Below are positions 15,800-28,541 of a stretch of 41,673 nucleotides of DNA, piece after piece (within the stretch, counting starts at the first letter, position 1; each line of letters starts with the position of its first letter). Source of the DNA: Marinobacter antarcticus (lineage in GTDB: Bacteria > Pseudomonadota > Gammaproteobacteria > Pseudomonadales > Oleiphilaceae); NCBI RefSeq assembly GCF_011049865.1, contig NZ_DRGY01000039.1:1-41673 (forward strand), written 5' to 3'. A program made the position numbers and the translations under genes. The notes under the pieces are model-generated. The model worked only from the letters and a program-made list of their open reading frames with translations, made no database searches and was not told the DNA's origin.

Positions 15800-16701
15800 C
15801 AATGCCCAAATGTTTTCGCGTCGCCACATTCTCTCGATTGGGATTCGACATCCAAGGTCGTATGGCCGATGGAAAATTCGCTATTTAGTAGTTTTTTGAC
15901 CTCGTCTTTAATCTTTTCACTTCGGTTCATTAGTTTATCTTCAATCACGAGATGGGCCTCAAGCGATGTCCGATGCTCATCTATAGGCCATATGTGTAGG
16001 TGATGAATGCCACAAACCCCTGGAATGGTTAATGATCTTGATATGATTTCTTGAGGGTCTATATCTTTTGGTGTGGCAGACATGAGTATGCGAATGGCGC
16101 CACCTATCTCTGAAAACGCTTGCCACAATATATACCCAGCTATCATTAGTGTTATCAGGGGATCTATAAATACCCAGTCATACAAAATTATCAAGGTCCC
16201 TGCAATGATGACAGCAATGGACCCCAATGCATCTGACACATTGTGTAAAAACGCCGCCCGAATGTTCATGCTGGACTTTGATAACGAATAGGTCAGCATG
16301 GCCGTTATCGTGTCAACCACTAAAGCGACAGCTGCGATAATCACCACCGTCCACCCTTGAACGGGCTGAGGTTCTATGAAGCGAAACACTGCTTCGTAAA
16401 CCAGGTAAAGACCTATCACTATCAGAGTGGTGTAGTTTATTAGCGCGGCTATCAGCTCGGCTCGGACGTAACCAAATGTCCATTCTTCATTGGCTGGACG
16501 CCGAGCTATTCTCCTGGCGACGTAAGCGATGGCCATCGAGATGGCGTCGCTTAGGTTGTGGATTGCATCGGCAACCAGCGAGAGGCTCCCTGACAATATT
16601 CCCCCCGCTATCTGCACCACGGTCAGGACAAGATTGACGGCTACGGCCCACCAAACGCGTTTATCACCAGCCTGTTCATTGTGTAGGTGTTGATGTCCCA
16701 C
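15799..16701 (-). CDS. czcD: CDF-family zinc/cadmium/cobalt efflux protein, CzcD-like
   Basis: 300 residues from a GTG start at 16701, chosen because AGGAGG lies four bases upstream and the protein then opens with the His-rich segment GHQHLHNEQ. Six membrane helices. The metal site signature of zinc-type CDF transporters is present twice: HNLSD in helix 2 (LVADAIHNLSDA) and HNVSD in helix 5 (AFLHNVSDALGS). A cytoplasmic domain follows (IPGVCGIHHLHIW, EAHLVIED). It exports Zn(II)/Cd(II)/Co(II) from cytoplasm to periplasm, complementing the CzcCBA pump encoded just upstream on the same strand. Confidence 0.9.
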   Translation of the reverse strand: MGHQHLHNEQAGDKRVWWAVAVNLVLTVVQIAGGILSGSLSLVADAIHNLSDAISMAIAYVARRIARRPANEEWTFGYVRAELIAALINYTTLIVIGLYLVYEAVFRFIEPQPVQGWTVVIIAAVALVVDTITAMLTYSLSKSSMNIRAAFLHNVSDALGSIAVIIAGTLIILYDWVFIDPLITLMIAGYILWQAFSEIGGAIRILMSATPKDIDPQEIISRSLTIPGVCGIHHLHIWPIDEHRTSLEAHLVIEDKLMNRSEKIKDEVKKLLNSEFSIGHTTLDVESQSRECGDAKTFGH

Positions 16702-16797
16702 GTTGCCTCCTGTCGCTAGTGAAAACCTCAGTTCGTATCGGGTGCTGCGCATTTGTGGGTGCGCCCGCCCTGCTGTCTTGTCGTGGCGATCCCGAGG

Positions 16798-21185
<4,388 letters not shown>

Positions 21186-21453
21186 GGTTCAATAATCCTG
21201 TATTTGTTGATTAGCGCCTGGGCACGGCCCGAAAGTAGTCGGCGCTCTCAACGCAGCTATAGCGGCCCGCGCTCCTAGGCTCGCCGGGTAAGGTCGAGTG
21301 TTTTGGTCAAATAAGGCAGCTTCTCAATGAAGTAGATGTTTCGTTTTGAAGCTTGCAATGGTCCTGCAATGAACCATAAAACTTATAAAAAACGGGTTAA
21401 TGGCCTGTTGCTCGTCATAAACGTAGTCCTATCAAAGTTTTTGTATAAGTTGA
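21186..21453. other. Intergenic gap between czcC and czcB
   Basis: 268 bases with no open frame of note and no TTACA-type box. It is long for an operon interior, so czcBA could have its own promoter here, but no convincing -35/-10 pair stands out. Confidence 0.4.
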
Positions 21454-22740
21454 TCATTGGGCTTCTAGCGGCTGACCTGTAAGTTGTTCGATCAGTGCCT
21501 GGTTCAACAATATCGATGACGCCGTCTCGATGAGCGAGTGGCGGGCAGAAAGGAGGTCAGCCTGAGCGGCGTTCCATTCCAGATAACTGTACCGACCCCT
21601 TTCATAGCCTTCTCGTGTTAAACGTAGGGCCTCAGTTAAATCAGGAATTATCTGTTTATTCATGGCCCGAAATGCTTCCAGATACTGTTGTCGTGTTTGA
21701 TAAGCTTCAAATAGCCGCGCGCGCAGTCTGAGCAATGCATTGTCTTTTCGATACAGCACTTCTTCCTGCGCGGCTAAAGCCGACCGTAGTTGCCCACGGT
21801 TTCGCTTACCTGAAAAGAGTGGAATCGATGCACTGGCGACCACGGCAAAATCATTTGTTGCCTCCGGACGACGGGCGCCGATTGCCCAGCGAATATCGCT
21901 ATCCGCCAGGCTTTCTGCCAGTTGGACCTCGGCCTCTCGTACGCGTTGTTCGTTGGCGAACACCTCGATATTTGGGTTGTTGGCTATGCGTTCGAATAAA
22001 TTATCGAAGCTAGCGGTGGCTTCGAATCGAAACAAGTCACCGTGGAGGCGCGAATAATTTGCCGACATCTCTCCCCAGTTTGCTGCTAGGTTCGCTTTTT
22101 GAACCTGGTAATTCGTGGTGAGATTTGCCAGCTCAATCCGAGCTTCCGCAAGCGCAGCTTTCGCTCTAAGAACGTCCGCTTCAGGCGCTGCGCCTTGCTG
22201 TGCGCGGCGCTTGACGGTCTCGTAGGCGGTCTCGGCTATGTCAACTGCTTCTGCTGCGACGCGAATCTTTTCCTGAATAGCCAACGTGGAAATAAACGTC
22301 TGAGTGACTCTACCGAGCAGATCCAATATGTCGGCCCGACGTTCAGCCTCAACCAAATCATACTCGGCGTCGACTATGCCGATGCGGGCTTGGCGCTTCC
22401 CTCCCATCTCCAGAATGGATGATAGCGAGAGAGTGTATTCGGCAGTGTCGACCCCTTGGTCTCCGCTCCCTGCAATCCCTTCCGTTTCCAGGCCCAACTC
22501 GTAAGCGGGTAGCTGACTGGCGGTCATACGTCGTCCATCCAATGCTCTGATGCGAAGGTCGAAGATCGGCAGATCCGGATTTCGGGCTATGGCGTGCGAT
22601 ATCGCTTCGCCCAATGACAATTGATCGTCAGTCTGCGCATGCGCCGATGAGGTCACTAGCCACACAAGTACGACAGCGGAACACAATAACCAACTCTGTT
22701 TCGGTCTCTTTTGTTGGGCATCACCTGGTTCACCAAACAT
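21454..22740 (-). CDS. czcC: CzcC, outer-membrane factor of the RND pump
   Basis: 428 residues of the TolC-like OEP family: signal peptide (hydrophobic 17-33, ending SSAHAQ), then two repeats of helical and barrel segments (LSLGEAISHAIARNPDL at the start of the first; long coiled regions ADVLRAKAALAEARIELANL and TREGYERGRYSYLEWNAAQADLLSARHSL in the second). It forms the outer-membrane exit duct for CzcBA. GGAGAG lies five bases before the ATG. It is 28 bases downstream of the sensor kinase gene, so the two-component genes and czcC probably share a transcript. Confidence 0.9.
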   Translation of the reverse strand: MFGEPGDAQQKRPKQSWLLCSAVVLVWLVTSSAHAQTDDQLSLGEAISHAIARNPDLPIFDLRIRALDGRRMTASQLPAYELGLETEGIAGSGDQGVDTAEYTLSLSSILEMGGKRQARIGIVDAEYDLVEAERRADILDLLGRVTQTFISTLAIQEKIRVAAEAVDIAETAYETVKRRAQQGAAPEADVLRAKAALAEARIELANLTTNYQVQKANLAANWGEMSANYSRLHGDLFRFEATASFDNLFERIANNPNIEVFANEQRVREAEVQLAESLADSDIRWAIGARRPEATNDFAVVASASIPLFSGKRNRGQLRSALAAQEEVLYRKDNALLRLRARLFEAYQTRQQYLEAFRAMNKQIIPDLTEALRLTREGYERGRYSYLEWNAAQADLLSARHSLIETASSILLNQALIEQLTGQPLEAQ

Positions 22741-22768
22741 ACTTACTCTCCAAACTAGGTTGTCTCAA

Positions 22769-24184
22769 TTAGGGCTGATTGTTTTGTTCCGTACTGGAGC
22801 TTCGGAACCACAATTGAAATGTCGTAGGGCCCGCCGGATCCGTTTGTACAGTGACGCTGCCTTGATGGATCTGCATGGTCGAACGGACGATCGAAAGACC
22901 AAGTCCAGTCCCTCCTTCGTCACGTGAGCGCCCGCTATCCACGCGATAAAATCGTTTGAATATCGCTTCGGTGTGCTCTTCGGGTATACCGGGGCCATCG
23001 TTTGTCACAGACAACACGATAGATTGACCTTGCCTCTCGATGAGTATCGGAATGTTGCTGTGGTGAGACGCGTGTCTGATGGCGTTGGACAGTAGGTTCG
23101 ATATGGCTCGCTGCACCATTAGCCTGTCGCCCACGATAACGCCGTCTCCCTGGACGGTCAGCATGATGTTCTTGTCTTCTGCCATAATGCTGAACAGGTT
23201 TACTACCCGTTTTGCTTCTTGGCTTAGATGTATTCGGTCTGACAAATTTGCAGTCTCTGATTGCAGAGTCTGTGCAAGGTAAAGCATGTCTGAAACGATA
23301 CGGGATATTCTGCCGAGCTCTTCGACGCAGGATTCGAGGGTCTCTTTGTATTGTAAAGAGGTTCTATCACGTGATAGCGCAACCTGAGCCTTACCCATCA
23401 GGTTGGTAATGGGTGAGCGTAATTCGTGAGCCAGGTCATCGGAAAAGTCGGAGAGATGTTGCACTCCGTTTTCAAGCCGGCCTAGCATGACATTGATATT
23501 GTCTGCTAGCTCTTTAAGCTCAACGGGTAGTCCGGAAGATGGGACCCGCCTATTTAAATCGTATGTCGTTATGACTGATGCCAGATTGCGAAAATTGTTT
23601 AACGGCGCTAACCCGCGCTGCGCAATCCACCAAGCACCAAAACCAATAATCATCAAAAACAGCGGTATTGCCACCATGGTGGAATTTCGGTACGCGTTCA
23701 GTAATTCCTCGTCGTCGGAGCGATTACTAATAATAATTAGCTTCAAGCTCTCATCGCTCGAAGCAATGAGAAGCGTGCTTGATATCATCATCGCGTTAAT
23801 ACCGAGATCGCTAAACCGCTTCTCGTGAAAGTTCAAGTTTTCTAGGCAAAGGCTATCGGTTATTACTTGACTAGAAATCGTGCCGATAGTGAAAAGTAGG
23901 TCTTGAGGAGGGCCTGCATTACATGCGGCCAGCGTTAAATCCGGATGCCCAGTTATTAGGTCGACTAGAACGTGGGATCTAAGACTTGACGCAGAGGAGG
24001 GTTTGGATTCTGTTATGCTGTGTTCGATTTGCCTTAGCTTTTGCTCAAGTTTTGATTCCGCGATGATTTCAAGTTGGCTACGCAGCGTTAACCATGACTG
24101 GCTAAATATTAAGAGAATAAGAGCGGATCCCAAGATGCTGACCGATAAACCAATCCTCAGCGACAAACTCAGCGGCTTGATCAT
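22769..24184 (-). CDS. Heavy-metal sensor histidine kinase (CzcS/CopS type)
   Basis: 471 residues: two membrane helices (about 12-33 and 170-190) around a periplasmic sensor loop, HAMP linker, H-box with His253 (DDLAHELRSPITN), N-box NLLSNAIRH, G1 NDGPGIPEEH and G2 DEGGTGLGLSIV. The layout matches metal-sensing kinases of the CusS/CopS/CzcS group, which autophosphorylate when periplasmic metal binds. The first ATG overlaps the regulator's stop by four bases. Genomic context (czcC directly downstream) suggests zinc/cadmium sensing, but sequence alone cannot fix the metal. Confidence 0.9.
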   Translation of the reverse strand: MIKPLSLSLRIGLSVSILGSALILLIFSQSWLTLRSQLEIIAESKLEQKLRQIEHSITESKPSSASSLRSHVLVDLITGHPDLTLAACNAGPPQDLLFTIGTISSQVITDSLCLENLNFHEKRFSDLGINAMMISSTLLIASSDESLKLIIISNRSDDEELLNAYRNSTMVAIPLFLMIIGFGAWWIAQRGLAPLNNFRNLASVITTYDLNRRVPSSGLPVELKELADNINVMLGRLENGVQHLSDFSDDLAHELRSPITNLMGKAQVALSRDRTSLQYKETLESCVEELGRISRIVSDMLYLAQTLQSETANLSDRIHLSQEAKRVVNLFSIMAEDKNIMLTVQGDGVIVGDRLMVQRAISNLLSNAIRHASHHSNIPILIERQGQSIVLSVTNDGPGIPEEHTEAIFKRFYRVDSGRSRDEGGTGLGLSIVRSTMQIHQGSVTVQTDPAGPTTFQLWFRSSSTEQNNQP

Positions 24185-24855
24185 CCACGGTCCTCAAGTA
24201 CATAGCCCACTCCGCGGAGGGTGTAAATCAGTTTTTTTTCGAAGGGCTCGTCGATTTTTGCCCGCAACCGTCTGATGGATACGTCAACAACGTTGGTGTC
24301 ACAATCAAAATTAATGTCCCAAATCAACGAGATTATTTGAGTTCGGGTCATGACCAGTCCAACGTTCCGCATCAATAGTTGTAGAAGTGAAAACTCCTTG
24401 GTTGTCAGATCGATGCGATGTCCCGCTTTGTGCACACGATGTCTCGCGGGGTCAATTTCCAGGTCGGCGACCTTTAAAATTTCAGGTTCGGTAATTTTTT
24501 CACTTCTTCGCAAGAGAGACCGTACTCTAGCGACGAGCTCTGGAAACTCAAACGGTTTAACTAAATAATCATCCGCTCCTAAATCAAGCCCTTTCACCTT
24601 GTTAGACAGCCGGCCGCTTGCGGTCAGCATCATGATTCGCGCGTCACTGGTTCGACGAATTTCTTTCAGAACGGCCCAGCCGTCTTTCTCTGGCAAATTT
24701 ACATCAAGTAACACTAAGGCATAGCTTTGCGTTTGGAAGAGATGTATTCCATCTGTTCCGGTCAACGCATAGTCAACTATGTAACCGCATTCGCTGAGAC
24801 CTTGCTGCAAATATTCGGCAGTCTTGATCTCGTCTTCGATGATTAGAACTCGCAT
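24181..24855 (-). CDS. Metal-responsive response regulator (CzcR/CopR type)
   Basis: 224 residues from the ATG at 24855 (MRVLIIEDE). An upstream extension to 24987 is open but would read through a terminator and lacks a ribosome site, so it is rejected. Receiver domain with phospho-acceptor Asp51, Thr78 and Lys100; OmpR/PhoB winged helix with LTTKEFSLLQLLMRN and [10 protein letters not shown]. It pairs with the kinase at 22769. An inverted repeat TCACA (24875-24879) / TGTGA (24891-24895) lies just upstream and may be an autoregulatory site. The protein is close to CopR (37054) in style, so both may bind the same boxes. Confidence 0.9.
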   Translation of the reverse strand: MRVLIIEDEIKTAEYLQQGLSECGYIVDYALTGTDGIHLFQTQSYALVLLDVNLPEKDGWAVLKEIRRTSDARIMMLTASGRLSNKVKGLDLGADDYLVKPFEFPELVARVRSLLRRSEKITEPEILKVADLEIDPARHRVHKAGHRIDLTTKEFSLLQLLMRNVGLVMTRTQIISLIWDINFDCDTNVVDVSIRRLRAKIDEPFEKKLIYTLRGVGYVLEDRG

Positions 24856-24910
24856 CGTTTGCCTTTTTGTATGGTCACAATCTGAACGACTGTGATGCGC
24901 GGGCTGATCA

Positions 24911-24976
24911 AAAAAAAGGCGCCGGTAGGCGCCCAAAACATCTCTTGTTGAAGGAGTACAAGTACTGCAAGAGATG
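24911..24976 (-). ncRNA. Structured RNA plus intrinsic terminator, element 1
   Basis: On the minus strand a 9-bp hairpin (outer arms 24968-24976 and 24939-24947, CATCTCTTG/CAAGAGATG) encloses an inner stem AGTAC/GTACT (24955-24959, 24962-24966) and an unpaired CCTTCAA. It is followed by a perfect terminator GGCGCC-TACC-GGCGCC and a run of T (24911-24933). The same layout recurs at 33331-33391. It sits in the 3' region of the gene at 24987 and before the regulator gene, so it could be a 3'UTR-derived sRNA, an attenuator, or a plain terminator with an RNA-stabilising hairpin. Confidence 0.55.
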
Positions 24977-24986
24977 AAACCGCGCA

Positions 24987-25241
24987 CTAGCTGTTGTCAG
25001 GATCTTTCTTTTCGTTTCGTTCTATCCTTTCCAGAAACAGCTCGTCGTTATTCATAATAAGCTTCTTACGCTCTCCAGCTTCGTTATTAGCCGTAGACTC
25101 GTCCGCGTTCACACCGAATCCGTGGCGGTCGGCCAGCATTGTTCTCAGTCGCAGGCTGCCATCTTCGGCCATTATTGCCGTGCTGACTCCGGACAAGGCG
25201 ACAGCCATGCTCAATACAGTCATCATTTTGCGATATGTCAT
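24987..25241 (-). CDS. Small periplasmic protein of unknown function in the czc regulon
   Basis: 84 residues with a signal peptide (about 1-25, cut after STAIMA). The mature 59 residues are polar and charged (LRTMLADRHGFGVNADES, then ERKKLIMNNDELFLERIERNEKKDPDNS) without Cys, and with only one His and few Met, so no obvious metal site. AAGAAGAGGG precedes the ATG. A perfect 30-bp palindrome containing the response-regulator box lies about 75-100 bases upstream. Small secreted proteins are common beside czc/cop regulators, but I do not recognise this one. Confidence 0.72.
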   Translation of the reverse strand: MTYRKMMTVLSMAVALSGVSTAIMAEDGSLRLRTMLADRHGFGVNADESTANNEAGERKKLIMNNDELFLERIERNEKKDPDNS

Positions 25242-25313
25242 AGCGCCCTCTTCTTTGGCATTGGGGTTGAATCCATGCCGTCATTATCCGGGCTGAGCCT
25301 AACAAGAGGGTTA

Positions 25314-25343
25314 GCCGTACATGACAATTCTGTCATGTACGGC
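25314..25343. promoter_or_regulatory. 30-bp palindrome containing a CopR/CzcR-type box
   Basis: Arms GCCGTACATGACA (25314-25326) and TGTCATGTACGGC (25331-25343) are perfectly complementary around the centre ATTC. The core TGACA-ATTC-TGTCA is the box form seen at 33473 and 36445. It lies between the leftward periplasmic-protein gene (start 25241) and the rightward peptide at 25408. The plus-strand hairpin followed by TTTT could also terminate transcription. Confidence 0.65.
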
Positions 25344-25407
25344 TTTTAGCTACGTTTTTTTGCTGCATCCCATGCTTGGACGGGTAACGTCCTGTAGGAG
25401 GTTATTG

Positions 25408-25503
25408 ATGGACGTTTTCTGGTTTTGGATGCGAGGGCGCAGAATCTACCATTTGTATATGAAAAGGATCAGCGAGACAGTATTGCAGCGAACCTCTTCG
25501 TAG
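25408..25503 (+). CDS. 31-residue peptide downstream of a metal box (candidate)
   Basis: ATG at 25408 with AGGAGG seven bases upstream, a strong ribosome site. The product starts MDVFWFWMRGRRIYHLYMK and ends TVLQRTSS; it is basic and aromatic with no known domain. It lies 65 bases right of the palindromic box and converges on the egtD-like gene. Only the ribosome site and promoter context support it. Confidence 0.35.
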   Translation: MDVFWFWMRGRRIYHLYMKRISETVLQRTSS

Positions 25504-25549
25504 CGCTCCGCGAGCACCTCGGAGGGCATAAAAGAATTGTGAACGCCCA

Positions 25550-26530
25550 TCAGCCAGGCTCCGCGAGAAATACACCAAACCACTGATTGCTATCGGTCCA
25601 TACCTGATAGCGGGCAAAGCCCGCTTCCTTGAGCATCTGACCGAAACCATCAATTGTGTACTTGTGGGAGTATTCGGTGAGAACGTGTTCGCCTGCGTTG
25701 AACTGTCTACTGATATCGCCAGCGAAGTCCACGGTCTGGTCGCACTCCGCCACCAACTGCATCTCGATGCGCTGGTGGGCTTCATCGAACAATGCGCGAT
25801 GGCGAAATAGCTCGGTGTTGAAATCACTGTTGAGCTCACGGTTGACCACCTCAAGCACATGCAGGTTGAAGGCTGCCGTAACGCCCTGAGCATCATCATA
25901 GGCGGCCTCCAAAATGTCTCGGTTCTTGACCAGGTCGACGCCAATCAGCAGCCTGCCTTCGGCAGGGCAATGGCGACGAATGCTTTGTAGGAAACGCAGC
26001 GCATGCGGTCGATCGAAGTTGCCAATGGACGATCCGGGATAGAAGAACACCGGCGCGGCCCCGGGACGCTCGCTAAGCAGGCTACGAATATCCATCGCCT
26101 GGGTAAAATCGCTGACGACGCCCACACAGTCAATTGCTGGATAGCGGGCGGCTACCGCAGTGAGAGAGCTCTGCAGGAAGTCCCCGGCGATGTCCACCCC
26201 GACCAGCCGGGTCGGAACCATATGTTCGAGCCATTGCGTCGATTTCGCGCAGTCACCGCAGCCCAGGTCGATCCACTGCGATACCTCCGGCAATGCCGCA
26301 CCGATATCGTCGCGGTACTTGTCGAAAATGGCCGCTTCGGTTCGCGTGGGATAGTACTCGTCCAGCTTGCAGATTTGCGTGAAAAGCTCGCAACCCAGGT
26401 CGTCGTAAAAGTACTTCGGGTCGATCTTCGCCTGCGGCGACAACAGGCCGGACAGCAATTGGGTGCGCTCGATAGAATGATTGGATGCGATAGTATTTTC
26501 GATGCGTGGCAGGGGAATAGCTATGTTCAC
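25550..26530 (-). CDS. EgtD-like L-histidine N-alpha-methyltransferase
   Basis: 326 residues, about the length of EgtD (around 320). Family motifs in order: YYPTRTEAAIF, the SAM site DLGCGDCAKS, FFYPGSSIGNF, LIGVDLVKN, AAYDDAQGVTAAFNLHVL, and EYSHKYTIDGF, which retains the Glu and Ser that bind the histidine substrate in EgtD. In ergothioneine synthesis the product hercynine is then sulfurised by EgtB, but no egtB-like gene is present here. It starts with GTG preceded by AGAGG. Why a histidine betaine enzyme lies in a copper island is unknown; a metal-binding or thiol product is a speculation. Confidence 0.85.
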   Translation of the reverse strand: MNIAIPLPRIENTIASNHSIERTQLLSGLLSPQAKIDPKYFYDDLGCELFTQICKLDEYYPTRTEAAIFDKYRDDIGAALPEVSQWIDLGCGDCAKSTQWLEHMVPTRLVGVDIAGDFLQSSLTAVAARYPAIDCVGVVSDFTQAMDIRSLLSERPGAAPVFFYPGSSIGNFDRPHALRFLQSIRRHCPAEGRLLIGVDLVKNRDILEAAYDDAQGVTAAFNLHVLEVVNRELNSDFNTELFRHRALFDEAHQRIEMQLVAECDQTVDFAGDISRQFNAGEHVLTEYSHKYTIDGFGQMLKEAGFARYQVWTDSNQWFGVFLAEPG

Positions 26531-26728
26531 GGCGACCTCTTTATACGGGTTTATGAATCAAGCTAGCATTGGGTCATGTCGAAGCTACTGAAGCTTTCGC
26601 ATAGACGTTTGGTAATGCTTCTCACCGATCTGGCCGGCTTCAAGCAGAAGCAAGCCAGTCTCATCTCAGTAATGAATAGATCCTAATCCACGGTGCCAAG
26701 GGTGCTTAGATGACAAGTAGGAGGAGCT

Positions 26729-27313
26729 TCACGGCTTCGCCCTACTCTGCTCTGCTTTGCATTCGTACCAGCCGAGATAGCCGATATTCAAACCTTGCTC
26801 GAGAGAGAAATGTAGCTCGGCTGTAACGAGCTCTCCTGGTTTCGCTGACGCGGGCTGTCCTTCTCCATCCGAAACCACTCTCATCTCCAAGCCTTCTGCC
26901 GTGAAAACGAGGCCTTCCTTCAAGTTTTCGTAACCAGGTTTCTGATCTGATGACAGCTCCACTAACCGACCATGAATCTTGGTTACGGCACGATAACCTT
27001 CGCTTTGAGCGGCGTTGCTTATCGCAAGTATCGGAGGGCTTTCTGCGGTGTACAGGTAGGTGCAGTACGAAACGTCCCCCAACACTTTTTCAATCTCAGC
27101 TTGTTCCATTGTCTGGGGATCGATTGCTGGGATATCAGGCGAGTTGACAGCCTCTTGCGCACCGACCACTTCAGGAGAAGGCCCTTGCATCATTGGTGTT
27201 TTCATACCTTCCCCAGGGGCGGGATCGCCACACCCTGCGAGGAATGCGGTGCCCAACGTTACAGCCGAGAGGAGAAAAATCTGCCGAGTGCAATACCATG
27301 AAGGAATAAACAT
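26729..27313 (-). CDS. Lipoprotein of unknown function in the copper operon
   Basis: 194 residues with a lipoprotein signal (VTLGTAFLAGC; Cys28 lipidated) and a following segment GDPAPGEGMKTPMMQGPSPE. The rest is a globular beta-rich domain with two further cysteines (SYCTYLYTAE and WYECKAE) that could form a disulfide. No family is recognised. Its ATG overlaps the TGA of the DUF305 gene by one base, so it is co-translated with DUF305 and the cytochrome c upstream. It would act in the periplasm or at the outer membrane. Confidence 0.75.
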   Translation of the reverse strand: MFIPSWYCTRQIFLLSAVTLGTAFLAGCGDPAPGEGMKTPMMQGPSPEVVGAQEAVNSPDIPAIDPQTMEQAEIEKVLGDVSYCTYLYTAESPPILAISNAAQSEGYRAVTKIHGRLVELSSDQKPGYENLKEGLVFTAEGLEMRVVSDGEGQPASAKPGELVTAELHFSLEQGLNIGYLGWYECKAEQSRAKP

Positions 27314-27768
27314 CAGTCTGCCCTCTCCAAGTCGCGTATGAGATATTTCATTTCCGCAATTTCGCGACGCTGCGCCTCAATAATATCGTCTGCCAGCTTA
27401 CGGACACGTGGGTCCGTAATTTGTGCGCGCTCGCTGGTCATGATCGCGATTGAATGGTGAGGAATCATTGCCTTCATGTACTCGGCATCGCCAACGGTAG
27501 CCTGGCTGCGGACAAGCCATAATGCCGCAACGAAAAGCAGCGCACTGCCCCCATAAATTGCGATGTTCATCATTTTTTTCTGATACATGTTGAGCATAAA
27601 ACTCAGCATTACCACAGCCATCACAGGGCCCATGACAAGGGCCATCCATGCTCTGGTCTCGCTCCAAAACACATGTTCAAAGGCATACGTATTGAGGTAC
27701 ATCACGCCAAACATGATGATCGTAGACGTAGCGACCATCGCGCCGAAACGCCAATAAGACATGTTCAT
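27313..27768 (-). CDS. Membrane-anchored DUF305 protein
   Basis: 151 residues. Three hydrophobic helices (about 8-30, 40-60, 70-86) precede a short DUF305 domain with the conserved EYMKAMIPHHSIAIMTSERA (His104, His105) and a C-terminal RREIAEMKYLI helix. DUF305 is a ferritin-like four-helix family; CopM of cyanobacteria, a copper-binding member, gives a precedent for metal binding. The gene lies 11 bases after the cytochrome c gene and overlaps the lipoprotein gene, forming a three-gene unit behind the copper box at 28421. Confidence 0.85.
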   Translation of the reverse strand: MNMSYWRFGAMVATSTIIMFGVMYLNTYAFEHVFWSETRAWMALVMGPVMAVVMLSFMLNMYQKKMMNIAIYGGSALLFVAALWLVRSQATVGDAEYMKAMIPHHSIAIMTSERAQITDPRVRKLADDIIEAQRREIAEMKYLIRDLERAD

Positions 27769-27779
27769 AGTGTTTTCCT

Positions 27780-28325
27780 TTATTGCCCGTCATCTGCTGA
27801 ATTGCCCGTGTCAAAGCTAGCGTACTCAGTCGCTGTCATGCCGGGGAGGCGCATGACAAACGCAGTTATTTCCCAAAGCTCATCATCGCTGTGAGTAGGC
27901 CCGAATGCAGGCATACCACTCATACGCACACCGTGCTTTGCCAGCCAGAACACTTCATTGGGCTTCCATTCTGAGACGACGTCGGGAAGATGCGGGGGCT
28001 GTGGCAACATGCCCCGAGCCCACTCACTCTTTTTGACCCCTGGACCGCCGTGGCAGTGCTGACACATTGCCTTGTAGCGGGTTGCTCCGGCCGACACCAT
28101 CGCATCGCGCAGTACAGGAGTCTGGACGGCTTCCGCTCTGTCAGAAACCGAGTTTTTCATCGTTGTGTCAAGTGTCCAGCGCACGATGGGCTGATGGTCC
28201 TGAGTAGCAGCGACGTTGTAGGCGCCTGAATAAGCGACAGAAACGACGACAACGAGTGAGATCAGAATTACTGCTACAAGCCCGACGGCTGCCCCTTTAG
28301 CTAGTTGCCTAGTCTTCGGCTGCAT
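27780..28325 (-). CDS. Membrane-anchored class I cytochrome c (first copy)
   Basis: 181 residues: an uncleaved N-terminal helix (about 11-32), then a periplasmic mono-haem domain with the haem motif CQHCH (Cys88, Cys91, His92) and the probable axial Met138 in HGVRMSGMPAFG. It resembles the cytochrome at 29312 in layout, indicating paralogy. GTGAGG lies before the ATG and a TTACA-N4-TGTAA box is centred about 100 bases upstream. Cytochromes c carry electrons; in this context it might accept electrons from, or donate to, copper handled by CopA, which is inference. Confidence 0.87.
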   Translation of the reverse strand: MQPKTRQLAKGAAVGLVAVILISLVVVVSVAYSGAYNVAATQDHQPIVRWTLDTTMKNSVSDRAEAVQTPVLRDAMVSAGATRYKAMCQHCHGGPGVKKSEWARGMLPQPPHLPDVVSEWKPNEVFWLAKHGVRMSGMPAFGPTHSDDELWEITAFVMRLPGMTATEYASFDTGNSADDGQ

Positions 28326-28420
28326 TGCGTCACCTCACGTTTCGCTAGATGGGAAGCGAGTATTCGCCTCCTGTCACTGGACCTGCTGTGAGGAGTGAGG
28401 TTTCATTCAACATGCCAAGC

Positions 28421-28435
28421 TTACAGAAATGTAAT
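28421..28435. promoter_or_regulatory. CopR/CzcR-type box
   Basis: TTACA-GAAA-TGTAA (28421-28434) followed by T, a perfect-arm dyad with the four-base centre shared by all boxes here. It is 96 bases upstream of the leftward cytochrome c gene and 56 bases upstream of the rightward 16-codon frame. Confidence 0.65.
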
Positions 28436-28490
28436 CTTCTGTTTTGCTGAGCTTGTCTGGCTTACCACTATCTTGAAGGAGGGACCCGTG

Positions 28491-28541
28491 ATGGGTCGTA
28501 TTGTCCTGGAAAACCAAAAACGATGCGCCAATGGGTCTTAA
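28491..28541 (+). CDS. 16-residue peptide with strong ribosome site (candidate leader or gene remnant)
   Basis: GAAGGAGGG followed by a seven-base spacer and ATG at 28491 is the strongest-looking ribosome site in this region. The frame MGRIVLENQKRCANGS stops after 16 codons. Such an arrangement fits a leader peptide or the intact start of a gene broken by a frameshift or deletion. No continuation in another frame resembles a known protein. Confidence 0.3.
   Translation: MGRIVLENQKRCANGS

Noticed and set aside
24181..24987. 268-residue response regulator with a Cys-containing N-terminal extension
   Set aside because: The extension has only a GTG start without ribosome site and runs through a perfect terminator; the receiver domain begins naturally at the ATG at 24855.
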